From contig JAYWHR010000056.1 in NCBI GenBank assembly GCA_043777675.1, positions 1 to 64,000 on the forward strand: 64,000 bases of DNA, given 5' to 3'. This document shows, one piece after another, positions 7,890 through 16,393 of this stretch (within the stretch, counting starts at the first letter, position 1; every line of letters starts with the position of its first letter). Under the pieces are notes generated by a model. That model was not told the DNA's origin. It did not search any database and saw only the letters and a program-made list of their open reading frames with translations. This stretch comes from JANMDU01 sp043777675 (GTDB lineage: Bacteria > Pseudomonadota > Gammaproteobacteria > Burkholderiales > Burkholderiaceae_C). Position numbers and translations under genes: made by a program.

Positions 7890-8870
7890 ATGTCCAAAGC
7901 CTTCGCCAGCCAATCTGATCTCGCAGCTAAAAAAATCACCTTCGAGCAGCTCTCCAAGCACTGCTGGGCCTACACCGCCGAGGGTGACCCAAATTCCGGC
8001 GTGATCATGGGCGATGACTACATCATGGTGAGCGACGCAACAGCTACGCCCGCCATGGCGAAAGACCTGATCGAAAAAATCCGCACCGTCTCTAGCAAGC
8101 CCATCAAATACGTGCTGCTCACGCATTACCATGCAGTCAGGGTGCTTGGAGCCAGCGCATATACTGCGGAAGGCGCTACTGAAATCATAGCAAGCCGGGG
8201 CACACTTGAGCTCATTCGCGAGCGTGGCGCACAAGATATGCAAAGCGAAATTGAGCGCTTCCCGCGTCTCTTCCAAGGAGCAGATAGTATTCCCGGCCTG
8301 ACCTGGCCGAGCATGGTGATTGGCGATGGCAAGCCTGGCCGCCAAGGCAGTTTGGCCATCGACCTCGGCGGTGTGACAGTAGAAATTTGGCATCCCGGCA
8401 TGGGCCATACGCGCGGCGACACGATTGCGTGGGTCGAATCGGAAGGCGTGCTCTTCAGTGGCGATTTGGTCGAATACGAAGCGGGCGTGTACACCGGCGA
8501 TGCACAATTGCAAGAATGGCCCGCGACGCTTGACGCCCTGCGCAGCCTTGAGGCAAGCTTCATCGTGCCTGGCCGAGGCGAAGCCATGAAAGGCAAAGCT
8601 GACGTGAACAAAGCGCTCGATTACACCAAGCGCTGGGTGGAGACGCTCTACAAATGCGGTCAAGAAGCTGTCGCTCAGAAGCTCGATCTCAAAGACTCGA
8701 TGGCGCACACCCGCAAAAGCATGGATCCCATCTTCGGCCACGTCTTCATCTATGAGCATTGCCTGCCGTTTGACGTCAGCCGCGCCTACGATGAAGCCAG
8801 TGGCATCAAGAATCCACGTATTTGGACGGCGGCGCGGGATAAAGAGATGTGGAGCGCACTTCAGGCTTGA
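7890..8870 (+). CDS. MBL-fold metallo-hydrolase with altered metal motif
   Basis: The product (326 residues from the second ATG) shows the metallo-beta-lactamase fold: TPAMAKDLIEKI, the LLTHYHAVRVLGA strand-loop, then HPGMGHTRGD (about 175-185) and LFSGDLVE (about 195). The canonical HxHxDH metal signature is HYHAVR here, so the Asp and third His are replaced by Val and Arg. A second metal-binding site may therefore be missing. I recall the same variant in other Burkholderiales proteins but could not check. The AAAGGA ribosome-binding site fits the ATG at 7890 (6 bp) better than the ATG at 7887. Substrate unknown. A fragment of a second copy lies at 15394-15483. Confidence 0.8.
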   Translation: MSKAFASQSDLAAKKITFEQLSKHCWAYTAEGDPNSGVIMGDDYIMVSDATATPAMAKDLIEKIRTVSSKPIKYVLLTHYHAVRVLGASAYTAEGATEIIASRGTLELIRERGAQDMQSEIERFPRLFQGADSIPGLTWPSMVIGDGKPGRQGSLAIDLGGVTVEIWHPGMGHTRGDTIAWVESEGVLFSGDLVEYEAGVYTGDAQLQEWPATLDALRSLEASFIVPGRGEAMKGKADVNKALDYTKRWVETLYKCGQEAVAQKLDLKDSMAHTRKSMDPIFGHVFIYEHCLPFDVSRAYDEASGIKNPRIWTAARDKEMWSALQA

Positions 8871-8911
8871 AGCGCGCCTGACTAGACGCTCCTCACTCAG
8901 ACGCGACAAAC

Positions 8912-9796
8912 CTAAGAGGCAATCATCCGCTGCACCAGTGGATGCTGAATCTTTTTCTGGCTGGCAATTGCAAAGTAATGCTCTTCCACGCCATCGCAGG
9001 CCGCGACACGTTCGACACCGTAGCGTGCCAGCAAATCCTCGTGCGCAAGCTTTGGCGCAGGAAACACGCCCATGCCCGCTGCCGCAAAGGTCTTGAGCAA
9101 GGCACTGTCTTCAAACTCACCCACAATATTGGGCTTGATGCCTTTGCGCTCAAACCAAGCATCTAAGCGCAGCCTCACGGCGCTGTGATTCGTGGGTAGC
9201 AGCACAGGCACTTTACCCAACGATCGTGGGAAGTCATCCTCAGCCTTCGCTACCCAAGTTTGCGGCGCATACCAACACAATTCGGAACTGCCCAGCGCAT
9301 GGCTGTAGAGCTTCAAGCTGGTATTCGTCGGCGCTGCGCGATCCGAAAGGACCACATCCATGCGATGCAGTGCCAAATCCCCGAGTAAATCTTCAAACTC
9401 ATCTTCATGGCAGAGCAGGCGCAAATTCGGGTGTGTGAGCACATTGCGCATCAAATGTCGAGTGACCTGCTTGGGCAAGCCATCTGAAATCCCCACCACG
9501 AGGCGAATGCTTGGCGAGCCCGTGGCTTCGCGCAGCACGGCAGGCAATTGCTCCCCGAGCTGAAAAATCTGTTCTGCCTAGCGCATGGCAGCAAGACCCG
9601 CCTCCGTCAAGCTTAGTCCTCGGCCAGCGGGTTTGAGCAAGGTATGGCCGAGTGCCCTCTCCAACTCGCGCACTTGGCTACTGACTGTTTGTACCGACAT
9701 ATTCAGCCGATCAGCAGCTTTGACCATGCCGCCTTCTTGCGCCACCACCCAAAAATAAAACAAATGCTTGTAATTGAAATCTTGGCTCATATTCAA
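8912..9796 (-). pseudogene. LysR-family regulator (NhaR-like) with in-frame amber stop
   Basis: Two collinear, same-frame pieces make one LysR-type regulator of about 294 codons. The first (9796-9581) carries the N-terminal winged helix-turn-helix, including KAADRLNMSVQTVSSQVRELE. The second (9577-8912) carries the effector-binding domain. They are separated only by a TAG at 9578-9580, at a site where related NhaR-type proteins continue without a break, possibly as Gln. One substitution from CAG would explain it. Either the gene is dead, or the stop is a sequencing error or a strain variant. It is divergent from the HPF-like gene, a common arrangement for LysR regulators. Confidence 0.75.
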
Positions 9797-9888
9797 CTTT
9801 AAAGTGAATTAAATTCAATAATTATCTTATTTATTCTGAATGAATGCTCATCTAAAGTTCGTCTATCCCAACCGATCAGGAGATCATC

Positions 9889-10251
9889 ATGCAAGTTAAA
9901 TTTGAATCCAACGACCCCGAAGGTGCAGCGCTGCGCGAAGTTTCACTCAGCCGCACACAATTCGTCATGCGGCGCATGGCTTGGCTGGTCTCACATGCCA
10001 AGATCAATTTAGCCGACATCAACGGCCCGCACGGTGGTGTAGACAAACGCTGCCGCGTGGAATTTAAAACCGCTGCGGGCACGGTAGTGGTGACCTCGAT
10101 GGCTGCGGATTGGCGCAGCGCACTGGAGCAAGCTTTGGCGCGAGCCAGCCAAACCCTGCTGCGCACATGGCGGCGCAAAACCAGCGTGCAGCGCAGCACT
10201 GGGCGCTTCGCTGACCTTGCCATCAACTACCGAACCTTAACCTCACCTTGA
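9889..10251 (+). CDS. HPF/RaiA-like small protein
   Basis: The 120-residue product resembles the ribosome hibernation factor/sigma-54 modulation family in its N-terminal two-thirds. Features are the KFESNDPEG start, a strand-helix-strand layout, DKRCRVEF and VTSMAADWRSALEQALARA. The C-terminus is basic. It may bind ribosomes or RNA, but the match is loose. A CAGGAG ribosome-binding sequence precedes the ATG. It is the first of three same-strand genes with the zinc-ribbon protein and TerC, divergent from the broken LysR gene. Confidence 0.6.
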   Translation: MQVKFESNDPEGAALREVSLSRTQFVMRRMAWLVSHAKINLADINGPHGGVDKRCRVEFKTAAGTVVVTSMAADWRSALEQALARASQTLLRTWRRKTSVQRSTGRFADLAINYRTLTSP

Positions 10252-10265
10252 TCTGGATAACACCC

Positions 10266-10553
10266 ATGAAATGCCCTACCTGCACAGACTCCACCTTGGT
10301 TTTGAGCGCCCGCGACGGCGTGGAGATTGACTACTGCCCCGCTTGCCGAGGTGTATGGCTCGATCGTGGCGAGCTTGACAAAATCATCGAGCGCGCGAAT
10401 GCGGGGCAGCCTGCACCTGCGCCTACGCAAGCACCTGCTTACGCACCCGCCCAACATGGCTCACGACCAGATTTTGTCGATTCAGACTTTCAAGGCCAAC
10501 GCTACTCGCAAGGCAAGCACAAGAAATCTTGGCTCAATCAGATCTTTGACTGA
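10266..10553 (+). CDS. Zinc-ribbon small protein
   Basis: The 95-residue product starts MKCPTCTDSTL and has a second CPACRGVWLDRGEL motif, giving the CPxC...CPxC pattern of a TFIIB-type zinc ribbon at residues 3-35. A low-complexity Ala/Pro/Gln part follows, then a short basic tail. The ATG at 10266 is chosen because the zinc motif begins right after it; an upstream TTG at 10248 overlaps the previous gene. Function is unknown; it probably binds zinc. Confidence 0.75.
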   Translation: MKCPTCTDSTLVLSARDGVEIDYCPACRGVWLDRGELDKIIERANAGQPAPAPTQAPAYAPAQHGSRPDFVDSDFQGQRYSQGKHKKSWLNQIFD

Positions 10554-10622
10554 TTGCGTTGACTTCGCACACCACATCGCACAGCATCAACACAACACAT
10601 TACACGCATTGGAGAAATTTTT

Positions 10623-11612
10623 TTGCAAGCGCTCACTGAATTTCTGTATTCCCCCTTTTTAGGTCACCCTGCTTGGCTCTGGCTGAGCTTCATCGCCATC
10701 GTGGTGATCTTGCTCTCACTCGATCTGGGCGTACTGCACAAAGAAGATCGTGAGATCGAGGTCAAAGAAAGCCTGTGGCTCTCTGCGGGCTACATTGGCA
10801 TCGCGGTGATTTTTGGCAGCTGGGTATGGTGGTATCTGGGTGCGCAAAGCGGCATGGAATACTTCACCGGCTACATGATCGAAAAATCACTGTCCATGGA
10901 CAACGTATTCGTCATCGCACTGATCTTTACTTACTTTGCTATTCCTAGGCAGTATCAACACCGCGTGCTCTTCTGGGGAATCTTAGGTGTGATCGTGTTG
11001 CGCGCGATCATGATTGGTTTAGGTGCAACTTTAGTCAGTCAATTCAGCTGGATCTTGTATTTGTTTGGTGCATTTTTAGTGCTCACCGGCATCAAGATGT
11101 GGATCATTGCAGACAACATGCCGGATATTGCCAATAACCCACTTTTGAAATTTATGCGTAAACGGATGCGGGTCACAGAGGGCGTGCGGGGCAATGCATT
11201 TTTTGTCCACGAGCCTGATCCTGCGACTGGCAAAATCGTGCGCCATGCCACACCCTTGTTCTTGGCGCTGATGCTGATTGAGTTTGTAGATCTAGTGTTT
11301 GCAGTCGACTCTGTGCCTGCGATTTTTGCGATCACCACCGATCCATTCATCGTCTACACCAGCAACATCTTCGCCATTTTGGGTTTGCGCGCGCTCTACT
11401 TCGCCTTGGCCGCGATGATCCACCGCTTCACATACCTCAAGTATGCACTGGCCTTGGTCTTGGTCTTCATCGGAAGCAAAATCTTTCTGGTTGGCATCAT
11501 CGGCAAAATACCGCCAGTGATCTCCCTGTCCGTTACCTTCGGCCTGATCGCAGGCGGCGTGATCTACTTGATGTGGAAAACGCGGGGGCAGAAACCAGCG
11601 GTGAGTGGTTGA
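10623..11612 (+). CDS. TerC/Alx-family membrane protein
   Basis: The 329-residue product has about eight to nine membrane segments and the TerC signature residues, including EYFTGYMIEKSLSMDNVF near residue 80 and VDLVFAVDSVPAIFAITTDPF near residue 220. Acidic residues within these helices fit metal (manganese) export, known for Alx/TerC relatives. The start is a TTG at 10623 with GGAG eight bp upstream. No yybP-ykoY-type riboswitch was recognised upstream. Confidence 0.85.
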   Translation: MQALTEFLYSPFLGHPAWLWLSFIAIVVILLSLDLGVLHKEDREIEVKESLWLSAGYIGIAVIFGSWVWWYLGAQSGMEYFTGYMIEKSLSMDNVFVIALIFTYFAIPRQYQHRVLFWGILGVIVLRAIMIGLGATLVSQFSWILYLFGAFLVLTGIKMWIIADNMPDIANNPLLKFMRKRMRVTEGVRGNAFFVHEPDPATGKIVRHATPLFLALMLIEFVDLVFAVDSVPAIFAITTDPFIVYTSNIFAILGLRALYFALAAMIHRFTYLKYALALVLVFIGSKIFLVGIIGKIPPVISLSVTFGLIAGGVIYLMWKTRGQKPAVSG

Positions 11613-11623
11613 GCGATCATTAA

Positions 11624-11656
11624 CAAGCGCCTCAGGCAGCAGGCGTTAGGCGCTTG
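11624..11656 (+). terminator. Hairpin after terC
   Basis: A 9-bp perfect inverted repeat, CAAGCGCCT (11624-11632) with AGGCGCTTG (11648-11656), lies 12 bp after the terC stop. An alternative inner pairing CGCCT/AGGCG exists. No T-run follows, so termination is plausible but unproven. Confidence 0.45.
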
Positions 11657-11684
11657 CTTGGATAGATTTGCAAAATACACAGAC

Positions 11685-11737
11685 TTGACGCGTACTGAAG
11701 GTAGTATTAATATCCGAGATATCTCATTATATCGGAT
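11685..11737 (+). promoter_or_regulatory. Promoter and palindromic operator of mazEF-type locus
   Basis: TTGACG (11685-11690) and TAATAT (11708-11713) are separated by exactly 17 bp, a near-consensus sigma-70 promoter. An inverted repeat, ATCCGAGATAT (11712-11722) with ATATCGGAT (11729-11737), covers the -10 edge and expected start site, seven bp before the antitoxin ATG. This is the usual place for TA autorepression. Confidence 0.75.
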
Positions 11738-11743
11738 TTCATC

Positions 11744-12001
11744 ATGCAAGCCTTAGAAGCCACCTTATCCAGCTGGGGCAAATCTACTGCGCTGCGCATT
11801 CCGGCGTCTCTGGTCAAACAATTAGGTTTGAAAATTGGGCAAACCGTGCGTTTTGAAAATGGCACGGATGGCAGCATCATCATGCGCCCTGTGCTGGAAC
11901 TCCCCAATTTGGATGCTTTGCTCGCGCAAGTTACCGCGAAGAATATGCCTGATGAAGCAGATATTAGCTGGGGGCAACCCAAAGGCAGCGAAGCATGGTG
12001 A
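11744..12001 (+). CDS. MazE-like AbrB-type antitoxin
   Basis: The 85-residue product has the SpoVT/AbrB swapped-hairpin fold used by MazE: WGKSTALRIPASLVKQLGLKIGQTVRFE (about 11-38). An acidic, less ordered C-terminus should bind the toxin. It overlaps the toxin gene by 7 bp, showing translational coupling. The palindrome before the start is its likely operator. Confidence 0.85.
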   Translation: MQALEATLSSWGKSTALRIPASLVKQLGLKIGQTVRFENGTDGSIIMRPVLELPNLDALLAQVTAKNMPDEADISWGQPKGSEAW

Positions 12002-12369
12002 GCCGCGCAAAATCAGGCTCGGCCAGCGCATCAACACAAGCGCCCGCGCAAGGCGAAATCATCTGGATTGATTTCGATCCGCAAAGCGGCCATGAGCAAG
12101 CGGGGCGCCGCCCAGCGCTGGTGATTTCAAAAGCCGCGTACAACCAACGGATTGGCCGCGCTTTTGTCTGCCCGATTACCTCCAAAGTTAAAGGCTATCC
12201 TTTTGAAGTGCCGATTCAAACCAAATCCGTCAAAGGCGTAGTGCTCAGCGACCATGTAAAAAACCTTGATTGGCAAGCGCGTGGCACGACTTGCACAGGC
12301 GAATTCGTATCCGCTACAGAATTACAAAAGGTTTGGCTGCTGGTTGAGAGCGTTGTGGGACTGAATTGA
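11995..12369 (+). CDS. MazF/PemK-family endoribonuclease toxin
   Basis: The 124-residue product has a disordered N-terminus, then the MazF core: GEIIWIDFDPQSGHEQAGRRPALVIS (about 20-46), VCPITSKVKGYPFEV, VLSDHVKNLDWQAR. The Arg in GRRPALVIS and the Ser/Thr in PITS match positions linked to catalysis in MazF. It should cut mRNA unless bound by the antitoxin. Length is normal and the gene looks intact. Confidence 0.87.
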   Translation: MVSRAKSGSASASTQAPAQGEIIWIDFDPQSGHEQAGRRPALVISKAAYNQRIGRAFVCPITSKVKGYPFEVPIQTKSVKGVVLSDHVKNLDWQARGTTCTGEFVSATELQKVWLLVESVVGLN

Positions 12370-12370
12370 A

Positions 12371-12424
12371 TTGAAGATTCCCAACCCTGAGGCACAAACG
12401 GCCATGCGCGAAACACGTGACATG
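12371..12424 (+). pseudogene. Remnant of a RelB/DinJ antitoxin C-terminus
   Basis: The 18 codons starting LKIPNPEAQTAMRE match residues about 51-68 of the intact RelB/DinJ antitoxin encoded at 17211-17543 at 12 of 18 positions, and the DNA is clearly similar. The rest of the antitoxin is missing. The fragment begins right after the mazF-type stop codon and reads into the next acetyltransferase frame. It is part of a fossil segment duplication (see findings). Confidence 0.7.
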
Positions 12425-12883
12425 AGTGCTGGCTTGAATCCAATTCTTGGCATCAGACCAGCTTCACCCGCTGACCAAGACTTCATCTTCGATGCTTTCA
12501 AAGCATCCATGAAAGACTATGTGCAATGGGCTTGGGGCTGGGATGAAGAGGTGCAGCGCAAAGGCTTGCTAGTTGAGCAAAACCTCGCTCGCTTTCAACT
12601 TATCACGTGGAATGGTGACAATGCAGGGGCTTTGCTCTTGGAACCAAGCCCCGAGCAGCACTATCTGCGCACGATTTTTCTGCTTTCGCAGTTTCACGGG
12701 CAAGGCATTGGCAGCTTGGTGATTCAATCACTCCAACGCGATGCACAGACCTCTGGCAAGCCGCTCTGTCTAAGAGTGATTCATACCAATCCCGCGCAGC
12801 AGCTTTATGTACGATTAGGCTTCACAGTAATCGGACAAGATGAAAAGACGCTGCTCATGCAGTGGCAAGCAGCAGCGTTTTAA
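12422..12883 (+). CDS. GNAT-family N-acetyltransferase
   Basis: From the ATG at 12422 the product has about 153 residues with the GNAT fold. It includes LGIRPASPADQDFIFDAF, YLRTIFLLSQFHGQGIGSLVIQSL with the acetyl-CoA loop Q-x-x-G-x-G/A, and LCLRVIHTNPAQQLYVRLGFTVIGQDEKTLLM. Substrate unknown. The frame is open further upstream, but that part encodes the RelB remnant, so the native start is likely at or after 12422. No good ribosome-binding site is visible. Confidence 0.75.
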   Translation: MSAGLNPILGIRPASPADQDFIFDAFKASMKDYVQWAWGWDEEVQRKGLLVEQNLARFQLITWNGDNAGALLLEPSPEQHYLRTIFLLSQFHGQGIGSLVIQSLQRDAQTSGKPLCLRVIHTNPAQQLYVRLGFTVIGQDEKTLLMQWQAAAF

Positions 12884-12896
12884 TCCCATGTTCCTA

Positions 12897-12942
12897 CCAA
12901 CGACTGTCAAGTCGTCACCACCGTGCCGGGGTTGAGCGAAAT
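12897..12942 (-). pseudogene. Remnant of ppsA 3' end
   Basis: These 46 bp match the last codons of ppsA (17931-17976) at about 38 of 46 positions in the same orientation, covering the SLNPDTVVATWQAL region. Nothing upstream of it in the gene remains. It lies 14 bp after the acetyltransferase stop. Confidence 0.7.
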
Positions 12943-13020
12943 CGGGATAGGATTCTTGAAACTCGCACCCTACTTTGACTAAAGCTCTTGAATTTTGCGT
13001 CTCCCAAACAGCAGGCTAGC

Positions 13021-13347
13021 TCAGGCCTGCTGCGATAGCAGGATAGTTACGCCACCCGTAGCAAACTTAGGCACATCTTCCACGACCTTTTGCCACTCTG
13101 GCGAGCCCGTGACCGCAGCTAAGTGTTCAGGGCTGTCGAACCAAGCTTCGAATAGCCGGTAGAACGGTGGCGCTGATCCGTCGGGCCCAGGCAATCCTAG
13201 GCTAGCCTCCACTCTGGCTGGGGCAGGTGCTGCAGCCACTAGGGGCATGTGTGTGCCCAAATAATAGGCTTCGAAAGCAGCCGAATCTTGCGGCTGGCCG
13301 TATAAAACTGACAATTTCAAAGCAGTTGTGGGCAGTGCTAGTTTCAT
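13021..13347 (-). CDS. EthD-domain protein
   Basis: The 108-residue product matches the EthD fold, a small dimeric ferredoxin-like barrel: KLSVLYGQPQDSAAFEAYYLGTHMPLV, then FYRLFEAWFDSPEHLAAVTGSPEWQKVVEDVPKFATGG. Such proteins accompany degradation or oxidation enzymes, often as small accessory factors. It is 9 bp downstream of a broken alpha/beta hydrolase gene on the same strand, so both probably came as one catabolic cassette. Confidence 0.8.
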   Translation of the reverse strand: MKLALPTTALKLSVLYGQPQDSAAFEAYYLGTHMPLVAAAPAPARVEASLGLPGPDGSAPPFYRLFEAWFDSPEHLAAVTGSPEWQKVVEDVPKFATGGVTILLSQQA

Positions 13348-13356
13348 GCTGATCTC

Positions 13357-14158
13357 CTACAGGGTTAAGGTGGTGGGTGCAGAAATCGAGGCTTTGCGTA
13401 ACTGCTCAGCAAGAATCTGGTTGCCAAAGTTGGCGATCAGAGCAGCCACTTCGGCAGGCGCTGTGACGACGGGAACATGGCCTGATCCCGGTAACACATG
13501 AAGTTTGGCGCTAGGCAGGCGTGCGGCCAGCAGGCGTGAACTTTGCACGGGAACGATGCTGTCTTTGTCGCCATGAATCAGCAGCGCTGGCAGATGGTGC
13601 AAGGGCGATACATCGGCACAAGTGATTTGCTCACGGGATTTGATCAAATCAATCGCATCGTCAACGCTAGACCGGGTCATCGTTTGTAATCCCCAGCGCC
13701 TTAGCTCAGCGCTGTGAGTCTCGGGCAGACAGTTGTCGATAAAGCTGCGCAAAGTGGCGGTATAGTCGCGGCGCAAACTGGCAAAAAATTTGTCGTATGC
13801 GCCCGCTTCCACCCTCTCCCACGATGCGCCCACCAGCACTTGGCCGCCAAAGCGATTCGGTGCGCGTTGGATCGCTAGCAAGGCCGCAGACGCGCCACTA
13901 GACTCCGAGGCGATCACACAAGAGCCCACATTGAGCGCGTCAGCCACGGCCAGCAGGTCATCGGCCATGTCGCTCACTGTGATGGGGCCGCTGTGGGCGG
14001 AATGGCCCGCTCCTCGGTGGTCAAGGCTGACGCAGCGCCAGTTGGGTAGACGCCCAAAGGCTTCGTGCCAAACGTCCCCACCAGCCACCCAGCCGCCTAG
14101 GTGGGCCTTGGCCGAAACTCAAGGTGTTCAGCTGGGCGGTGGGGCGTTGAACAAACAT
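13357..14158 (-). pseudogene. Alpha/beta hydrolase, frameshifted near its start
   Basis: Residues from about position 14088 onward form an alpha/beta hydrolase: SLDHRGAGHS, nucleophile region VIASESSGASAAL (Ser in G-x-S-like context), PALLIHGDKDSIVP, and catalytic His in GSGHVPVV. The expected start, an ATG at 14156-14158 followed by a plausible N-terminus (FVQRPTAQLNTLSFGQGP), is in a different frame. The frames should join near 14090-14110, where the sequence reads through CCACCTAGG. A one-base error or mutation there would explain it. Confidence 0.65.
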
Positions 14159-14275
14159 GTCGAGCTTTCGTTATGAAGGTTCAAGCATTTCACCTTCATC
14201 GCGAGCCGAAGGCCATAGGACAAGCGTCCCGGGTGGCTCAACCCCAGTCCCGTCAGTCCCGGCTCAGCCCTTAAT

Positions 14276-15340
14276 TTACAAGCCCATGTCCCGCGCCTTC
14301 ACGACCGCCATGGCGCGGCCTTCCACGCCGAGTTTGGTGTACAGGGCAGACAACATATTTCGCACGGTTTTGTCGGCTAGCCCGAGCCGGGCGGCGATTT
14401 GCAGATTGTCGAGGCCTTGCCCAACCAGCGCAGCCAGTTCGCGCTCGCGTGGGGTCAATTGCACAGGAGGCGGCTTGTGTGCCACAAACTCGGTGATGAC
14501 CTGGCACATGCGCTCAAACGCACTCTCCTGCGGAAGCGGAAGGTGGTTGCGCGAACGCAGCATTTCAAAGCGGGCACCGGGGATGCTGGCGGCCAACTCA
14601 TGCCCCATGGCCAGCTGCACCACCACATCAACCTCGCAATGCAACACCAGAGTGGGGGCCAACACTTTGCCTACCAGCGCACGCGCATCTTTGCCAGCGT
14701 TGGCGCGAACGATGGCTGCGGCCCGCAGGCCGTCGCAGCTCAGGCTCTGGTGTTCGTTGAACGATGCGAGCTGCTCGGTATTTCCGTCGGGCATGAAGCG
14801 GCTGGTGAACATCGCCTGCACGCCGGGGTCATTGCGGCCCCAGCCCAGTTCGATGAGCTTTAACTGTGCTTCGTAGAAGGCTAGGGTTTGGGCAGACGGG
14901 TCGCGGTGCAGCAAGCCATGGCTGAAGCCAGCCAGCAAAACGAGGTGGGCGACTCGCTCAGGATGGCGTGCCGCATAAGCCACCGCCGCCGCTGCGCCGC
15001 CAGAGATGCCGAGCAGTGCAAAACGCTCGGCACCGTGAGCGTCAACCACAGACTCAATTTCTTCGACTGAAGGTTCCAAGCCCAGTGGCACATCGTCGGC
15101 TGTGGATAGGCCACAGCCGCGCTCGTCGTAGCGCACCAATTCGAATTGACGACCCAGCCGCTCAATCAACGGCCGCTACAGCGGTGAACGCAGGTCGAAG
15201 TCCACGTGCGTCAACCAGTGTGCAGTGCGCAGTAGCACCGGCGCACCCACCCTGCCGCTGCGTGCCCAGGCAATACGCGCGCCCGAGGGCAGGTGCGTGA
15301 AGCGTAGTTCGTGGGTAAGCTGGCTAGGGGTCGATGGCAT
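14276..15340 (-). pseudogene. Alpha/beta hydrolase fused to LuxR-type HTH, amber stop inside
   Basis: The intact part (15169-14276) has a hydrolase domain with nucleophile elbow GISGGAAA, Asp region APTLVLHCEVDVVV and His in RSRNHLPLP. A C-terminal LuxR helix-turn-helix follows: LTPRERELAALVGQGLDNLQIAARLGLADKTVRNMLS. It would be a single-chain hydrolase-sensor transcription regulator. A same-frame piece upstream (to an ATG at 15340) has the matching N-terminus and is cut off by TAG at 15176-15178, where I would expect Trp (TGG) in related proteins. The gene is therefore probably inactive unless this is an error. Confidence 0.7.
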
Positions 15341-15393
15341 CAATTGATGATACAGCGGGCGACTTCCGACCGACGCATGGGGGGAGGAAATCA

Positions 15394-15483
15394 CGCGCCC
15401 ATGACGAAGCAAGCGGCATTGAGAAACGGCACATTTGGACCGCGGCGCGGGATAAGGGAATGTGGAGCGCGCTTCAGGCCTGA
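15394..15483 (+). pseudogene. Remnant of a second MBL hydrolase gene (3' end)
   Basis: Thirty codons including the stop match the end of the intact MBL gene (8781-8870): 72 of 90 bases and 23 of 29 residues, including IWTAARDK and MWSALQA before TGA. No other part of that gene is present upstream. This marks the boundary of an old duplicated segment. Confidence 0.8.
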
Positions 15484-15586
15484 AGGGATTGGGTGGGCGG
15501 AGTTACAGGCTTAAATCGCCCAGTTAAAGGTGCTTTTTTATGGTCTAATTCTGAAAAGCTGAACTCGAAGCGCTAGGAAACTCATC

Positions 15587-15904
15587 ATGCAAGCACTTTT
15601 TGCCGAAACATCGATTGGCATCACCGATCTCAAAAAAAACCCGTCAGCCGTCATTCGTGATGCGGGGCAATCTGCGGTTGTGGTGCTGCACCACAACAAG
15701 CCATCGGCCTATCTCGTGCCCGCCAAGACTTATGAGGCCATGATGGATATTTTGGATGACTTGCAGCTCGCGCCTTTGATTGCAGAGCGCCTCGCCCAAT
15801 GGGAAGCCGATCCAGATCAGGCGATTGAAGTGAGCCTAGAAGAACTTGAGCGGCAAGCACTGGCGAAAATAACCGGGCAAGTCAAATCACGAATCACTCA
15901 CTAA
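15587..15904 (+). CDS. Phd/YefM-family antitoxin
   Basis: The 105-residue product has the Phd/YefM fold: GITDLKKNPSAVIRDAGQSAVVVLHHNKPSAYLVPAKTYEAMMDIL (about 11-55). A charged C-terminus follows for toxin binding. An AGGAAA ribosome-binding site precedes the ATG. It is 13 bp upstream of a RelE-type toxin gene. Confidence 0.85.
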   Translation: MQALFAETSIGITDLKKNPSAVIRDAGQSAVVVLHHNKPSAYLVPAKTYEAMMDILDDLQLAPLIAERLAQWEADPDQAIEVSLEELERQALAKITGQVKSRITH

Positions 15905-15917
15905 AGGCACGTGAGTC

Positions 15918-16292
15918 ATGCCGAAGAAAGTAAAGGCAAGCGCACAACCTCAAGCGCAAACCAATTCCAAGCTAAAAAATGTAACTCCAGTACAACCCGC
16001 CACCTATCGCGTGCAATTTTTAGCCTCAGCCAAGGCGGAGTGGGACAAGCTTGATGGCAGTTTGCAGTTGCAATTTACCAAAGCACTCGCCAAAAGAATT
16101 CTCATGCCCCGCATCCCAAAAGCTGCGCTCGCAGGCATGCCCGATTGCTACAAAATCAAGCTGCGCGGCGTTGGCTATCGTTTGGTATATCGCGTGATTG
16201 ATTCGAAGTTGATCCTACTGGCTATTGCCGTAGGCAAGCGGGATAAGAATCTGGTCTACAACGCTGCGCAATCGCGTATGGATCAATCATGA
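15918..16292 (+). CDS. RelE/ParE-superfamily toxin
   Basis: After a 27-residue basic, flexible N-terminus the product has the RelE fold: YRVQFLASAKAEWDKLDGSLQLQFTKALAKRI, then GMPDCYKIKLRGVGYRLVYRVIDSKLILLAIAVGKRDKNLVYNAA. The basic residues in KIKLRGVGYRLVYR fit the RelE catalytic surface. RelE toxins cut mRNA on the ribosome. The gene is intact and paired with the Phd-type antitoxin. Confidence 0.85.
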   Translation: MPKKVKASAQPQAQTNSKLKNVTPVQPATYRVQFLASAKAEWDKLDGSLQLQFTKALAKRILMPRIPKAALAGMPDCYKIKLRGVGYRLVYRVIDSKLILLAIAVGKRDKNLVYNAAQSRMDQS

Positions 16293-16393
16293 CCAGTTGA
16301 AGATCAACGACGACAGCCATGCAGGCACTTTGCCTCAGCTTGGCATGGAAGGCGGCAATCCCTGAGCCTTACTCCGCCTTTGTGGGCAATGCT

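Noticed and set aside
8134..8194. Repeat-like match in the MBL gene (GCCAGCGCATATACTGCG...GCTACTGAAATCATAGC)
   Set aside because: It looks like a reverse CPE copy, but the encoded HAVRVLGASAY...IIAS is normal sequence for this hydrolase family, so the similarity is probably chance.
11624..11656. Integron attC-like site (GTTAGGC near a TA cassette)
   Set aside because: The right-hand GTTRRRY motif is there, but no matching RYYYAAC partner flanks it and none recurs between the following cassettes.
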